A stretch of 64,000 nucleotides of DNA from CAZNNH01 sp964574335 (lineage in GTDB: Bacteria; Acidobacteriota; Vicinamibacteria; Fen-336): assembly GCA_964574335.1 (NCBI GenBank), contig CAZNNH010000013.1, forward strand, positions 4,647-68,646, in the 5' to 3' direction. The position numbers were made by a program, and so were the translations under genes. The notes beneath the pieces were generated by a model. That model was not told the DNA's origin. It saw only the letters and a list, made by a program, of their open reading frames with translations, and searched no databases. This document shows, piece after piece, positions 46,815-54,835 of this stretch (the stretch's first letter is position 1; every line of letters starts with the position of its first letter).

Positions 46815-46830
46815 GGCCGCGATCTTGCTA
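46815..46830 (+). promoter_or_regulatory. Sigma-54 promoter of the YtxH-like gene
   Basis: TGGCCGCGATCTTGCT: matches TGGC-N7-TTGCW with GG and GC 10 bases apart, 50 bp before the start codon. Confidence 0.7.
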
Positions 46831-46880
46831 GAGGAACGATGCTGGCACTGACGCACCAGTGACCGGCGCGAGGAGAATCC

Positions 46881-47162
46881 ATGAATGAGCATGCCTTGGC
46901 TCGCACGTCGCCCTTCGGCCTGATGCTGTACTTCCTGGCGGGCGCCGTGACCGGCACCAGCCTGGCCTTGCTGCTGGCTCCGCAGTCGGGTGGGGCAACT
47001 CGAAAGATGATGCGCGGCAAGCTGAGCGACAGTGCCGACTACGCCCGTGATCGCAGGGACCGGCTGATCCATCAAAGCCGCAAGGTCCAGGATGAGGCCA
47101 GACGCCGTGTGGGCGGTGCTGTCTCTGCCCTCGCCGGCAATGGAGGGGCGCAAGGGGGATGA
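46881..47162 (+). CDS. YtxH-like membrane-anchored protein
   Basis: 93 aa. A single N-terminal helix (GLMLYFLAGAVTGTSLALLLA), then the YtxH-type APQSGGATRKMMRGKL and a charged helical tail (ARDRRDRLIHQSRKVQDEA). YtxH proteins are general-stress proteins of unknown mechanism. ATG follows GCGAGGAGAAT. It lies 1 bp before the PAS gene and is driven by a sigma-54-type promoter. Confidence 0.75.
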   Translation: MNEHALARTSPFGLMLYFLAGAVTGTSLALLLAPQSGGATRKMMRGKLSDSADYARDRRDRLIHQSRKVQDEARRRVGGAVSALAGNGGAQGG

Positions 47163-47163
47163 G

Positions 47164-47694
47164 ATGTCGGTAGCCAAGGACTACGACACCAGCGCGACCT
47201 CGCGCGGGAGCTTCGGTGGGAGCATCGAGGAGCGGCACGGGCTCGGTGAGAAGCGCGCATGGTCGATGGCGGAAAGAGTTGCTGCGGCGCGGGCTGCGCT
47301 CGAGCAGAGCGGTGTCGGGCACGGGGCGGCACGCGCCGCCGGCGCCGCGATCTGGCACTGGGACCTGGCCGGCGACAGGGTGGAGTGGAACGGAGGGCTG
47401 CAGGCTCTCTTCGGCTACTCGGAGAAAGCGACGGATGCCGCCTGGCGGGAGAGCCGCATCCACCCGGAAGACCGCAACCGGGTCAAGGCCTCCCTCCAGC
47501 AGGCGACCATCGTGAACGACGGAACCCAATGGTCGGACCAGTACCGCTTCTGTCGGGCCGATGGCGCCTACGCCACCGTCACCGACCGCGCCTACGTGAT
47601 CCAGGACGACGCCGGGCCCCGCGGGGTCGTCGGAGCCATCACTCCGACATCTCCCGAAGGCACCGGCGCCACAGCCGAGGAGTCCCCCAAGTAG
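47164..47694 (+). CDS. PAS-domain protein without output domain
   Basis: 176 aa from ATG at 47164 (AAGGGGGATGAG upstream). Residues about 58-155 form a PAS_3-type domain: AIWHWDLAGDRVEWNGGLQA, LFGYSEKATDAAW, IHPEDRNRVKASLQQA and GAYATVTDRAYVIQD. No kinase, cyclase or DNA-binding region follows, so it may act as a sensor partner for another protein. Co-transcribed with the YtxH-like gene. Confidence 0.8.
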   Translation: MSVAKDYDTSATSRGSFGGSIEERHGLGEKRAWSMAERVAAARAALEQSGVGHGAARAAGAAIWHWDLAGDRVEWNGGLQALFGYSEKATDAAWRESRIHPEDRNRVKASLQQATIVNDGTQWSDQYRFCRADGAYATVTDRAYVIQDDAGPRGVVGAITPTSPEGTGATAEESPK

Positions 47695-47797
47695 CCGCGC
47701 CACACCTGAGCCGCGCGGGGACCGCCTCCGCTGGCGCGGCACGGCGCAGGCGCCGGGCTCTCTGAGGGCGGCACGACCTCGCCCAGGAGTCAGAACC

Positions 47798-49369
47798 GTG
47801 GACCCAAGCGGCGGAACCGACGCAGGATCGCCGACCCAGGCACCCCGGCGAGTCGCCGCGACGGCCGGCTCCGCGGCCCTGCGCAAGCTCGCCGACCAGG
47901 TCTTCTCGCGGGTCGCCGGCGCACCGCTGGTGCGGGGCAACGCGGTGCGGCTCCTGCGGGACGCCGCGGACAACTACCCGACCTGGCTGACCGCGATTGG
48001 CTCGGCCCGGCGCACGGTCCACTTCGAGAACTACATGGTCCACGACGACGAGGTGGGGCGGCGGTTTGCTGCCGCTTTCGTGGAGAAGGCGCGCGAGGGG
48101 GTGCGTGTCCGGGTGATCTACGACTGGTTCGGCTCCCTGGGCAAGGCCACCGCCCGGTTCTGGCGCCGCCTGCAGGAGGGCGGCGTCGACGTGAGGTGCT
48201 ACAACCCGCCGCGGCTGAGCCAGCCCCTGGGATGGCTGGGGCGCGACCACCGCAAGTGCCTGGTGGTGGACGGTCAGGTCGCCTTCGTCACCGGACTCTG
48301 TGTGGGGACGATGTGGGAGGGCGCGACGGAGCGCGGCCTGCCGGGCTGGCGCGACACCGGCGTCGAGGTCCGTGGCCCCGCAGTGGCCGCGGTCACCCAC
48401 GCCTTCGCGGATACCTGGGCGGCCACGGGAGCGGCCCTGCCCTCCGACGATACGCCGGCGCCCGATCCGGTCGCGGGAGGTGGGGTGGACCTGCGCGTGG
48501 TGGCGTCGACGCCAGGCACCGGCGGTCTCTACCACCTCGATCCGCTCGTCGCGTCCCTGGCCCACCGCACCCTGTGGCTGACCGACGCGTACTACGCCGG
48601 CACGTCCAGCTACGTCCAGGCGTTGCGGGCGGCGGCGCAGGACGGCGTCGACGTGCGCCTGCTGGTCCCGGGCCCGGGCAGCGACCTCCCCTGGATGCGG
48701 GCCGTGTCCCGCGCGGGGTATCGGGCGCTGCTGGAAGCCGGCATCCGCGTCTTCGAGTGGAACGGCTCGATGCTGCACGCCAAGACCGCCGTGGCCGATG
48801 CGCACTGGGCGCGGGTGGGCTCCACTAACCTGAACCTGGCAAGCTGGATCGGGAACCGCGAGCTGGACGTGGTGGTGGAGAACGAGACCTTCGGCCGCCA
48901 CATGGAGGAGATGTTCCAGGAGGATCTCGGCCATGCCACCGAGATCGTGCTCCACCGCTGGTCACGCGTGCGCCCGGCGGGAGACGTCCGCCCGCCCCGG
49001 GTCCGGGGCGCAGGGGGAAGCACGACACGCGCCTCGGCTGGTGTGCTGCGGATCGGAAACGCCCTCGGATCCGTCCTGGCGGCTCGCCGGGTCCATGGTC
49101 CGGCGGAGAGATGGCTGATGGCCGAGGGCGGGCTCCTGCTCGCCGCATTGGCCGCCCTCGGGTTCGTGTGGCCGCGCCTGCTGGCCTGGCCACTCGCCGC
49201 CTTCAGCCTGTGGCTGGGGCTGGCCCTCCTGGTCCGCTCCGCGCACCGACGGGCGAACACACCGCCGGCAGGCGAAGGAAGGGGCCGCACTCTGGCACAG
49301 CCGGTGACCGCGGCCGACAGCGACGCACGCCGCACACCCGATGACGGCGGGGCGGCCCCCTGGGGCTAG
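47798..49369 (+). CDS. Cardiolipin synthase-like phospholipase D family protein
   Basis: 523 aa from GTG at 47798 (CAGGAGT upstream). Two HKD motifs: HRKCLVVD (His151) and HAKTAVAD (His327), each with GST/GLCVG-type followers (VGSTNLNLASW). A C-terminal hydrophobic segment (LLLAALAALGFVWPRLLAWP, then LAAFSLWLGLALLV) anchors it. It probably makes cardiolipin by transphosphatidylation, but PLD-fold enzymes also act on other phosphodiesters. It lies 103 bp after the PAS gene. Confidence 0.88.
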   Translation: MDPSGGTDAGSPTQAPRRVAATAGSAALRKLADQVFSRVAGAPLVRGNAVRLLRDAADNYPTWLTAIGSARRTVHFENYMVHDDEVGRRFAAAFVEKAREGVRVRVIYDWFGSLGKATARFWRRLQEGGVDVRCYNPPRLSQPLGWLGRDHRKCLVVDGQVAFVTGLCVGTMWEGATERGLPGWRDTGVEVRGPAVAAVTHAFADTWAATGAALPSDDTPAPDPVAGGGVDLRVVASTPGTGGLYHLDPLVASLAHRTLWLTDAYYAGTSSYVQALRAAAQDGVDVRLLVPGPGSDLPWMRAVSRAGYRALLEAGIRVFEWNGSMLHAKTAVADAHWARVGSTNLNLASWIGNRELDVVVENETFGRHMEEMFQEDLGHATEIVLHRWSRVRPAGDVRPPRVRGAGGSTTRASAGVLRIGNALGSVLAARRVHGPAERWLMAEGGLLLAALAALGFVWPRLLAWPLAAFSLWLGLALLVRSAHRRANTPPAGEGRGRTLAQPVTAADSDARRTPDDGGAAPWG

Positions 49370-49450
49370 GCTGAAGGCGCGCAGACGCGCCAGTTCCCGT
49401 CGGTGCTACACGCGCTGGTCCGGAACGTCCTCGAATACCCGATGGCCCTT

Positions 49451-49458
49451 TCTACAAA
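49451..49458 (+). promoter_or_regulatory. TCTACAAA motif copy B
   Basis: GGCCCTTTCTACAAAGTGCA, which shares GGCCCTTTCTACAAA with copy A. It is about 150 bp upstream of the sigma-54 site at 49610. The gap 49370-49682 holds no gene. Confidence 0.5.
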
Positions 49459-49609
49459 GTGCAGCCACGGGGAGGTCGATGGCGCTGGATCGGAGGGTTC
49501 GGCGGCAGCGGGCGTGCCTCCTGCCCGCCGCGGCTCCGGAGCTGCAGCGACTGGGCCCACACGAGGCCCCGGCGGCCCAGGAACGACCGCGCCCACGGCA
49601 ACGGCTGGT

Positions 49610-49625
49610 TGGCATCCCGCTTGCT
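49610..49625 (+). promoter_or_regulatory. Sigma-54 promoter of the GlsB-like gene
   Basis: TGGCATCCCGCTTGCT, correct 10-base GG-GC spacing, 57 bp before the start codon. Confidence 0.7.
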
Positions 49626-49682
49626 CGTCAAGCACCCGTACCGTTCCCCACCGTGGGGAGCTGAAAGCGAAAGCGGGGTGTC

Positions 49683-49964
49683 ATGACGATCTCACTCACG
49701 GGGCTGGTCGTCCTCATCATCATCGCGGCCGTCTGCGGCGCCATCGGAAGGGCGATCGCTGGTGGGACCCGCGGCGGGCTTGTCGTCTCCATCGTGCTCG
49801 GCTTCATCGGAGCCCTCCTCGGACCCTGGGTGGCCGGGCAGCTCAAGCTGCCGGAGCCCCTCATGATCAACCTCAGCGGGCATCCCTTCCCGGTCCTGTG
49901 GTCGATCATCGGGGCCGCGCTCTTCGTGGCGATCATTCACCTGGTCTCCGGACGGAGGAGGTGA
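49683..49964 (+). CDS. GlsB/YeaQ/YmgE-family membrane protein
   Basis: 93 aa. Three hydrophobic segments with the family glycine pattern GAIGRAIAGGTRGGL, VLGFIGALLGPWVAG and FPVLWSIIGAALFVAIIHLV. Members are stress-linked membrane proteins (also annotated transglycosylase-associated) without a proven enzymatic function. Its own sigma-54-type promoter and a monocistronic setting suggest stress induction. Confidence 0.88.
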   Translation: MTISLTGLVVLIIIAAVCGAIGRAIAGGTRGGLVVSIVLGFIGALLGPWVAGQLKLPEPLMINLSGHPFPVLWSIIGAALFVAIIHLVSGRRR

Positions 49965-50025
49965 GCAGACCCCCAGGCCTCCCTGCCCATCAGACCGGTG
50001 TCGGGGCGGCGGCTGGCAGCCCGCT

Positions 50026-51078
50026 TCAGCCGCTCCCGGCCCCCCAGCGGGCCCGCCGCCCGCGCGCGTCAATGTGGGTGAAGGGCCCGTGGACGCGAGT
50101 GGCGGGGTAGATGCCGACGCCGCCCACCAGGTCCGGGTGGCGGGTCTCGACGCGCTCCACAGCCTGGGCCACCACCTCCGCGTCGCGGATGTCGACGCGG
50201 CCGTCACGGTTGACGTCGTCGGTCCAGCCGTCCCGGTCGTTGTCCACGAAGACGTCGGTCGCGTCGCCGTACATGTGCCGGCTGAGCTTGCCGCGCCCAC
50301 TCGTCTGGCCGCCCGCCTGGTTGTAGCGCGGCGTGCGGAAGCCGCTCATGATCGCCAGGTGCTCGACGTGGTAGCCCTCGTCCTCGAGCTCGTCGATGAC
50401 CAGCTCCAGCTTGTCGACCAGATCGGCGTCGAGCAGCAGGTACTTGGGCCACACCGCCGGCTGATCCTTGGTCAGGAAGTCGCCGAGGGTGAAGTGCCGA
50501 GACACGGGGAGGCTCCGGTTCTCGCGGGTCACCTCGACGAACCCGGCCGGATTGGCGTAGGCGGAGGAGGGGGCACCGCCGCGCTCGTAGGGCCAATGCC
50601 CTAGATGGTACGACCCGATCCGCCCCTCCTTCTTGGCGGCGAAAGGCACCAGCGTGATCACCCGCAGGTCCTCGACATCCGCGCGCGCGTCGTCGACCGC
50701 CACCGCGATCTTGTACACCCCCGGACGTTGCGGAGCCTCGAAACCCGGCGAGACGACGGCCGCGCCCTGGTCCGACTCGTAGCGCGCCGTCAGGCCAGCG
50801 GGAGGCGGCAGGATCAGGGGTTCGCCCGGCGTGCGGAAGGCGGCCTCGAGCTTGCCGCTCGCCCCGCGCAAGGTCCCCAGTAGCTCCAGGCCGGCGCTCG
50901 GGCCGGACCTCGTGGACCGCCCCACTGCCGGCGTGTCCGGCGCGGCGCCCTTGCCAGCGGCCGGCGCGATCGCAGGCTGAGCCGCCGTGGCGCAGACGAG
51001 GCCCACGGCCAACCGGCGGAGAACCCGTCCCCGGCGGGACGTACTTTGCCATCGCGGAAACCTGGCCAGATCACCCAC
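50026..51078 (-). CDS. M15/DUF882-type peptidoglycan peptidase with dockerin-like insert
   Basis: 350 aa, with an N-terminal Arg-rich signal region (about 1-40). The middle is a beta-rich domain (PGVYKIAVAVDDARADVEDL). The peptidase region has MSGFRTPRYNQAGGQT, RHMYGDATDVFVD (His and Asp zinc ligands) and a final HGPFTHIDARG (His). Between them sits DNDRDGWTDDVNRDGRVDIR, two Asp-rich loops like dockerin or EF-hand calcium sites. It probably trims D-amino-acid peptide cross-links in the periplasm. ATG at 51078. Confidence 0.82.
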   Translation of the reverse strand: MGDLARFPRWQSTSRRGRVLRRLAVGLVCATAAQPAIAPAAGKGAAPDTPAVGRSTRSGPSAGLELLGTLRGASGKLEAAFRTPGEPLILPPPAGLTARYESDQGAAVVSPGFEAPQRPGVYKIAVAVDDARADVEDLRVITLVPFAAKKEGRIGSYHLGHWPYERGGAPSSAYANPAGFVEVTRENRSLPVSRHFTLGDFLTKDQPAVWPKYLLLDADLVDKLELVIDELEDEGYHVEHLAIMSGFRTPRYNQAGGQTSGRGKLSRHMYGDATDVFVDNDRDGWTDDVNRDGRVDIRDAEVVAQAVERVETRHPDLVGGVGIYPATRVHGPFTHIDARGRRARWGAGSG

Positions 51079-51176
51079 CTAGCCATCTTGCGCCAGGGGG
51101 GCGTCAAACACAAGGGCTCCCGCCGGGGGACCGGGGATCGGACGTGGTCCCCGTCCGGCTAAGGCGCGCCCGCGCT

Positions 51177-52070
51177 TCAATAGATGTAAACCGGGGTGCC
51201 CACCTCCACCATCGCGTACAGCTTCTCGATGTCCTCGTTGCGCAGGCGCACGCAGCCATGGCTGACCGCACGGCCCACGGTCTCCGGCTGGTTCGTGCCG
51301 TGCATCGCGTATCCGTTCCCCATGTTCAGGCGGTAGCTGCCCAGAACGCCCTGGTACCGCCGCTGGGTGGTGCCCACGGGCGGCACCAGCACCTTCCCAT
51401 CCACGACGATCTCGTGGCCGTCCGTGGCCTGCAACACGTCCTGCCGCCCGTCGGGAAGCGCCCGCACCAGGTCGTTCCCCTCCACCTTGATGACCGACCC
51501 GTCGGCAACGGCCAGCGCTTGACCGATCTCGAGGCGGACAAGCCCCAACCCACGCTTGCGCGATTGCTCCACGTAGTGCCAGTCCGGCGGAACCCACACG
51601 GGCGCCTCCTCCTTGCTCTGCACCACCAGGCGCCCGCGCGGGGTGTCGAACTTCCACGCGCTGGCGCCGCCCCCCCTGTCCAGCGTCTTGCCGCTGCCGG
51701 TGGCGACCTGTGTGGTAAAGAGGATCGCCCCGCTCAGCTTGTACCAGAGGTGCCGCTCCTCGATGCTGATCACCAGGTAGGGCCGATCGTGCGCCGGCTC
51801 CGGCGCGCCTTTGGCGTCGCGCAGCATCCTCTCGGAGGCGGCCACCTTCCAGCGGGCGCTGTCGAGGATGTCGAGGCGATCCTCGAGCGCCAGGCGCGCC
51901 AGATCGCGCTGAAAGCGCAGCCCCGCGGTGTGGACCAGCAGGGCGATGCTGGCGGCGGTGAGGGCCAGCAGGATCCCGACGATCTGGATCGCCGCCCCGC
52001 GGCTGTGACCGAAGAAGCGTGCCAGGCCGGCCGTGAGCTTCGGATTCTCCATGGGGGCGCGCTCGTCCAT
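51177..52070 (-). CDS. L,D-transpeptidase (ErfK/YbiS/YcfS), membrane-anchored
   Basis: 297 aa from ATG at 52070 (ATG at 52052 also possible). A membrane helix IVGILLALTAASIALLVHT near residue 30, a helical spacer, then the YkuD domain: YLVISIEERHLWYKL, NGYAMHGTN and the catalytic SHGCVRL (His271, Cys273). It forms or breaks 3-3 cross-links or attaches proteins to peptidoglycan in the periplasm. The start lies 1 bp after the stop of its dead paralogue, so the two are made together. Confidence 0.92.
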   Translation of the reverse strand: MDERAPMENPKLTAGLARFFGHSRGAAIQIVGILLALTAASIALLVHTAGLRFQRDLARLALEDRLDILDSARWKVAASERMLRDAKGAPEPAHDRPYLVISIEERHLWYKLSGAILFTTQVATGSGKTLDRGGGASAWKFDTPRGRLVVQSKEEAPVWVPPDWHYVEQSRKRGLGLVRLEIGQALAVADGSVIKVEGNDLVRALPDGRQDVLQATDGHEIVVDGKVLVPPVGTTQRRYQGVLGSYRLNMGNGYAMHGTNQPETVGRAVSHGCVRLRNEDIEKLYAMVEVGTPVYIY

Positions 52071-52071
52071 A

Positions 52072-52758
52072 TCAGTGGAAGTACACGGCCATGCCGGGTT
52101 GCAGATCCTCGCGGATGGCCTCCATGTCGGCCGGCTCCGCCCGTACGCTGCCAGGCAGCACGTAGCCAGAGTCACTGAGGGGGCCGACCGCGGGCCGCGA
52201 GTAGAGAACGGCTCCGCTGTCCAGGAAGATGGCCACCGGACCCAAGGCACCCGGCAGACGCCTATCGCTCGGCGCCGGCGAGCCGCGCGCGACGTAGACC
52301 CACTCCGGCACCGCCCAGCCATACGAGCCGTCCACCACCTCTGCCACCAACCGCTTGCCCAGCGGCGGCGCCAGGAGCACCACGTCGGGGGGCGTGCCCA
52401 CGGTGACTTCCGGCCCCATGCGGACGCGCATCTCGCGGAGCCGCGCCCCCTGGCTCTCCAGGTACATGACACCTTTCTCGCTGTCGACCGACAGGTGCAG
52501 CTCGGCGTCGCCCAGCGCCTCTCGGCGCGCCAGCTCGACGGCCACGGCCAGGCGGTTCTCCTCCGAGGCTGCCATGGCGTCGACTCGCTGGCGCTCGGCT
52601 TCCGTCATGGAGGCGCGCATGCGCGCCAGGTCCCGGGCGTACTGCACCCGCTTGTACACGAGGGCGAGGTCCGCCAAGAGCAGGACGGCGATACCCACCG
52701 CCATGCCGGTGACGATGCGCGGGTAGGCCGCCTGGAGCTCGCGCCAGCGCAGGGTCAT
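52072..52758 (-). CDS. Catalytically dead L,D-transpeptidase paralogue
   Basis: 228 aa. Same plan as its downstream neighbour: membrane helix (VGIAVLLLADLALVY), coiled-coil-like spacer (MRASMTEAERQRVDAMAA), then a YkuD-like fold (LHLSVDSEKGVMYLES, EVTVGTPPDVVLLAPP). The catalytic segment is degenerate: VLPGSVRAEPADMEAIR aligns with VSHGCVRLRNEDIEKLY, so the His is Pro-flanked and lost and the Cys is Ser204. It is probably a regulatory or structural partner of the active enzyme. It is preceded by a near-consensus sigma-54 promoter. Confidence 0.75.
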   Translation of the reverse strand: MTLRWRELQAAYPRIVTGMAVGIAVLLLADLALVYKRVQYARDLARMRASMTEAERQRVDAMAASEENRLAVAVELARREALGDAELHLSVDSEKGVMYLESQGARLREMRVRMGPEVTVGTPPDVVLLAPPLGKRLVAEVVDGSYGWAVPEWVYVARGSPAPSDRRLPGALGPVAIFLDSGAVLYSRPAVGPLSDSGYVLPGSVRAEPADMEAIREDLQPGMAVYFH

Positions 52759-52898
52759 TCCTCAAGTACCTCCGGAACCGCCAGTTCTTCTCGGGCGCCG
52801 AGGCGGGCATCCTGCCCGCGAGTCCGACCCGCAGCCGGGTCGGCGCCATCGAGTCATGGTTGCCGGGGACGTCGCCCGCTTCCCCGCCAAGACCCAGG

Positions 52899-52914
52899 TG
52901 CAACCTCCGTGCCG
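52899..52914 (-). promoter_or_regulatory. Sigma-54 promoter of the L,D-transpeptidase pair
   Basis: Minus strand CGGCACGGAGGTTGCA: GGCAC-N5-TTGCA, exact spacing, only the first T missing. It lies about 140 bp upstream of the start at 52758. Confidence 0.75.
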
Positions 52915-52988
52915 CTCGATGGGCGCGCGGCCAACCTGCGATTCGGGCACCCGCTACTCCGAGGGGATCGACCGTCGCTGCTCGAGGC

Positions 52989-53008
52989 AGCCGGTTTGTA
53001 GATTCTTC
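52989..53008 (-). promoter_or_regulatory. TCTACAAA motif copy D (20-bp form)
   Basis: Minus strand GAAGAATCTACAAACCGGCT, identical over 20 bp to 56696-56715. It sits between the divergent sigma-54 sites at 52899 (minus) and 53084 (plus). The 370-bp gap 52759-53128 holds no gene. Confidence 0.65.
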
Positions 53009-53083
53009 CTCATCGGCCTTCGGCGGCTGCTCCACTCCGCCCCACTCTGGCCGGCCTGGCGCCGGAAATCGCCGTCGCCGCGA

Positions 53084-53099
53084 TGGCGCGATGGTTGCA
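53084..53099 (+). promoter_or_regulatory. Sigma-54 promoter of the exported protein gene
   Basis: TGGCGCGATGGTTGCA, TGGC-N7-TTGCA with 10-base GG-GC spacing, 29 bp before the start codon. Confidence 0.75.
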
Positions 53100-53128
53100 T
53101 CTTGCCCGGGCAGGTCAAAGGAGGCGGC

Positions 53129-53677
53129 ATGCGGGCTCTGCGACACATTCTCCAGGTCGGTATCTGGCTCACCCTCGCCCTGCTCATCTCGGCTGCCGCC
53201 TCCGCCGCCGAGACGCCGGACCTGAGGGGCCGCTGGAAACGCAACTCCGAGCTGAGCCAGGATGCCGTCTCGAAGGTCTTCGCCTCCCTGCCTCTTCAGG
53301 GACAGGGGTTCTCGCCCGACGAGCAACACTTCCACGACGCCCTCCTCCACTTCGCCAAGGTGATCGGCGATCTCCAGATCGAGCAGACGGCGGAGGACGT
53401 CAAGATCATCCTCTCTGGCGACGAGGTCCAGATCTACTACCCGGGTCGCTCGCACGTCCGGCAGGGCGTCCTGGGCGGCAGGCTGGAGGCCCTCGCACAC
53501 TGGCGACCCGACGAGCTGGTCATCGAGGAGAAGAACGACAGCGGCAAGCTCGTCCAAAGCCTGTCACTCGACCGCAAGGGCCGTCTCTCCGTCCTGGTCA
53601 GCCTGGACGACCGCCGGCTGAGGGAGCCCCTCCTGCTCCTGACCGTGTACGACCGGGTCCCGCTGGCGACCCGTTGA
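53129..53677 (+). CDS. Exported hypothetical protein
   Basis: 182 aa from ATG at 53129 behind AAAGGAGGCGGC. Signal peptide (ILQVGIWLTLALLISAAASA, cut before ETPDLRG). The mature part DLRGRWKRNSELSQDAVSK, LQIEQTAEDVKIILSGDEVQ, LVIEEKNDSGKLVQS and LSVLVSLDD is beta-rich and resembles lipocalin-like hypothetical proteins of Acidobacteria in my recall. No enzyme motif. Sigma-54-type promoter just upstream. Confidence 0.75.
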   Translation: MRALRHILQVGIWLTLALLISAAASAAETPDLRGRWKRNSELSQDAVSKVFASLPLQGQGFSPDEQHFHDALLHFAKVIGDLQIEQTAEDVKIILSGDEVQIYYPGRSHVRQGVLGGRLEALAHWRPDELVIEEKNDSGKLVQSLSLDRKGRLSVLVSLDDRRLREPLLLLTVYDRVPLATR

Positions 53678-53763
53678 ACGCCGTCCGCCGTCTCCCTGGG
53701 TCTAGGATGAGGTCGGCCGTCCTGGAGCAAGCCCTCCCAGCCTGCCGACGGCCAGCGCACGCA

Positions 53764-54666
53764 TCAAACCCACGAGCCCGGATGAGCCCGTTCCAGCTCG
53801 AGCACCCTCACCCCGCCGTCATAGAGGGAGACGGTCCCGGACGAGGCAGAGATCACGATGGCGGTGGCGTCGCTGACGGTGGTGACCGCCAGCGCCGCGG
53901 CGTGACGGGCGCCTAGACCAGGGCTGAGTCGCCCCTGCCCGACGGGAGCGTTCAGATACGTTCCCGCCGAGTCCACGACCCCGCGGCGATTGACGACGAG
54001 CGCTCCGTCCATCGCCGTCAGCTCGCGAAGCGTCTCCAGGAAATCAGGGTTGTGGATGCTCCGCACCGCCGCAGCGTGCCCCTTCAGTGGGTTGAGGATC
54101 AACTGGCGCAGGTGGGGGGACAGTCCGCTGCGGCCGCCCAGCACGAAGATGGCACCGATCGGCGATCCTTCGCGGCCTTCGCGTGCGAAGTGTAGGGCGA
54201 TCTCGAGCAACCTGGCGAGATGCCGGGTCACGACCGTCTCGCTCTTGTGATGCCGCAGCCACGGGTAGTCCCGCATCGGCCTTGCAATCACGAGGGTATC
54301 CAGCCGCCGCGACCCGGTGACGCCGGAGAGTCCCAGCACCCTCTCTTCCGGCTCGAGGTGGCCATTCAACGCCGCCAGAAACAAGGCGAGGTTCAGCTGG
54401 CCGAGTCGGTTCAGGGCGGCGTCCGGCAGGGCCACCACGACATCCTTGGAGGGATCGGAGACCGGGATCTGCTTCCGTTCGCGAGCCACCCAGATGACTC
54501 GCTCTCCGTCGCGAAGCTTCTCGACCAGGCGCAGGTCGCTGATCTCGTCAGCCTGAACCACGAGTCTCTTGATGCCCAGGGAACGCGCCAGGCCGAACGC
54601 GCTCTTGACGAGCTCGCGGGTCTCCTGACGTTGCCCGCGATCCGAGCTGGCGGTTCCCCGACTCAT
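53764..54666 (-). CDS. DacZ-like diadenylate cyclase (DisA_N domain)
   Basis: 300 aa from ATG at 54666. The N-terminal half (VKSAFGLARSLGIKRLVVQA, VSDPSKDVVVALPD, TLVIARP) resembles the pyruvate-kinase C-terminal-like domain of archaeal-type DacZ. The DAC domain has MDGALVVNRRGVVDSAGTYL (DGA at 220-222) and GARHAAALAVTTVSDATAIV (Arg254-His255), with SASSGTVSLYDGG. The usual RHR reads RHA here. It should make cyclic di-AMP from two ATP, a signal often tied to osmotic and cell-wall control, which suits the neighbouring wall enzymes. No sigma-54 site was found upstream. Confidence 0.75.
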   Translation of the reverse strand: MSRGTASSDRGQRQETRELVKSAFGLARSLGIKRLVVQADEISDLRLVEKLRDGERVIWVARERKQIPVSDPSKDVVVALPDAALNRLGQLNLALFLAALNGHLEPEERVLGLSGVTGSRRLDTLVIARPMRDYPWLRHHKSETVVTRHLARLLEIALHFAREGREGSPIGAIFVLGGRSGLSPHLRQLILNPLKGHAAAVRSIHNPDFLETLRELTAMDGALVVNRRGVVDSAGTYLNAPVGQGRLSPGLGARHAAALAVTTVSDATAIVISASSGTVSLYDGGVRVLELERAHPGSWV

Positions 54667-54835
54667 CTTCGATCCCGACACCCGCATTCTGTCATGCTCA
54701 GAGCCTGCCCTCGGTGGCGTCGGCCGACACCCGGCTCTTGAACCACGGGCTGGGATTCCACGAGCCCCACCGCAATCGCAGGCTCGTCGGGGGGTCCCGA
54801 GCCGCGCCCGACTCACTCGGGCGCGGCCATCCACC

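Noticed and set aside
46567..46880. CIRCE operator upstream of groES
   Set aside because: GAGCACTC and GTGCGCTC lie close together near 46683 but lack the 9-base spacer and the full TTAGCACTC halves.
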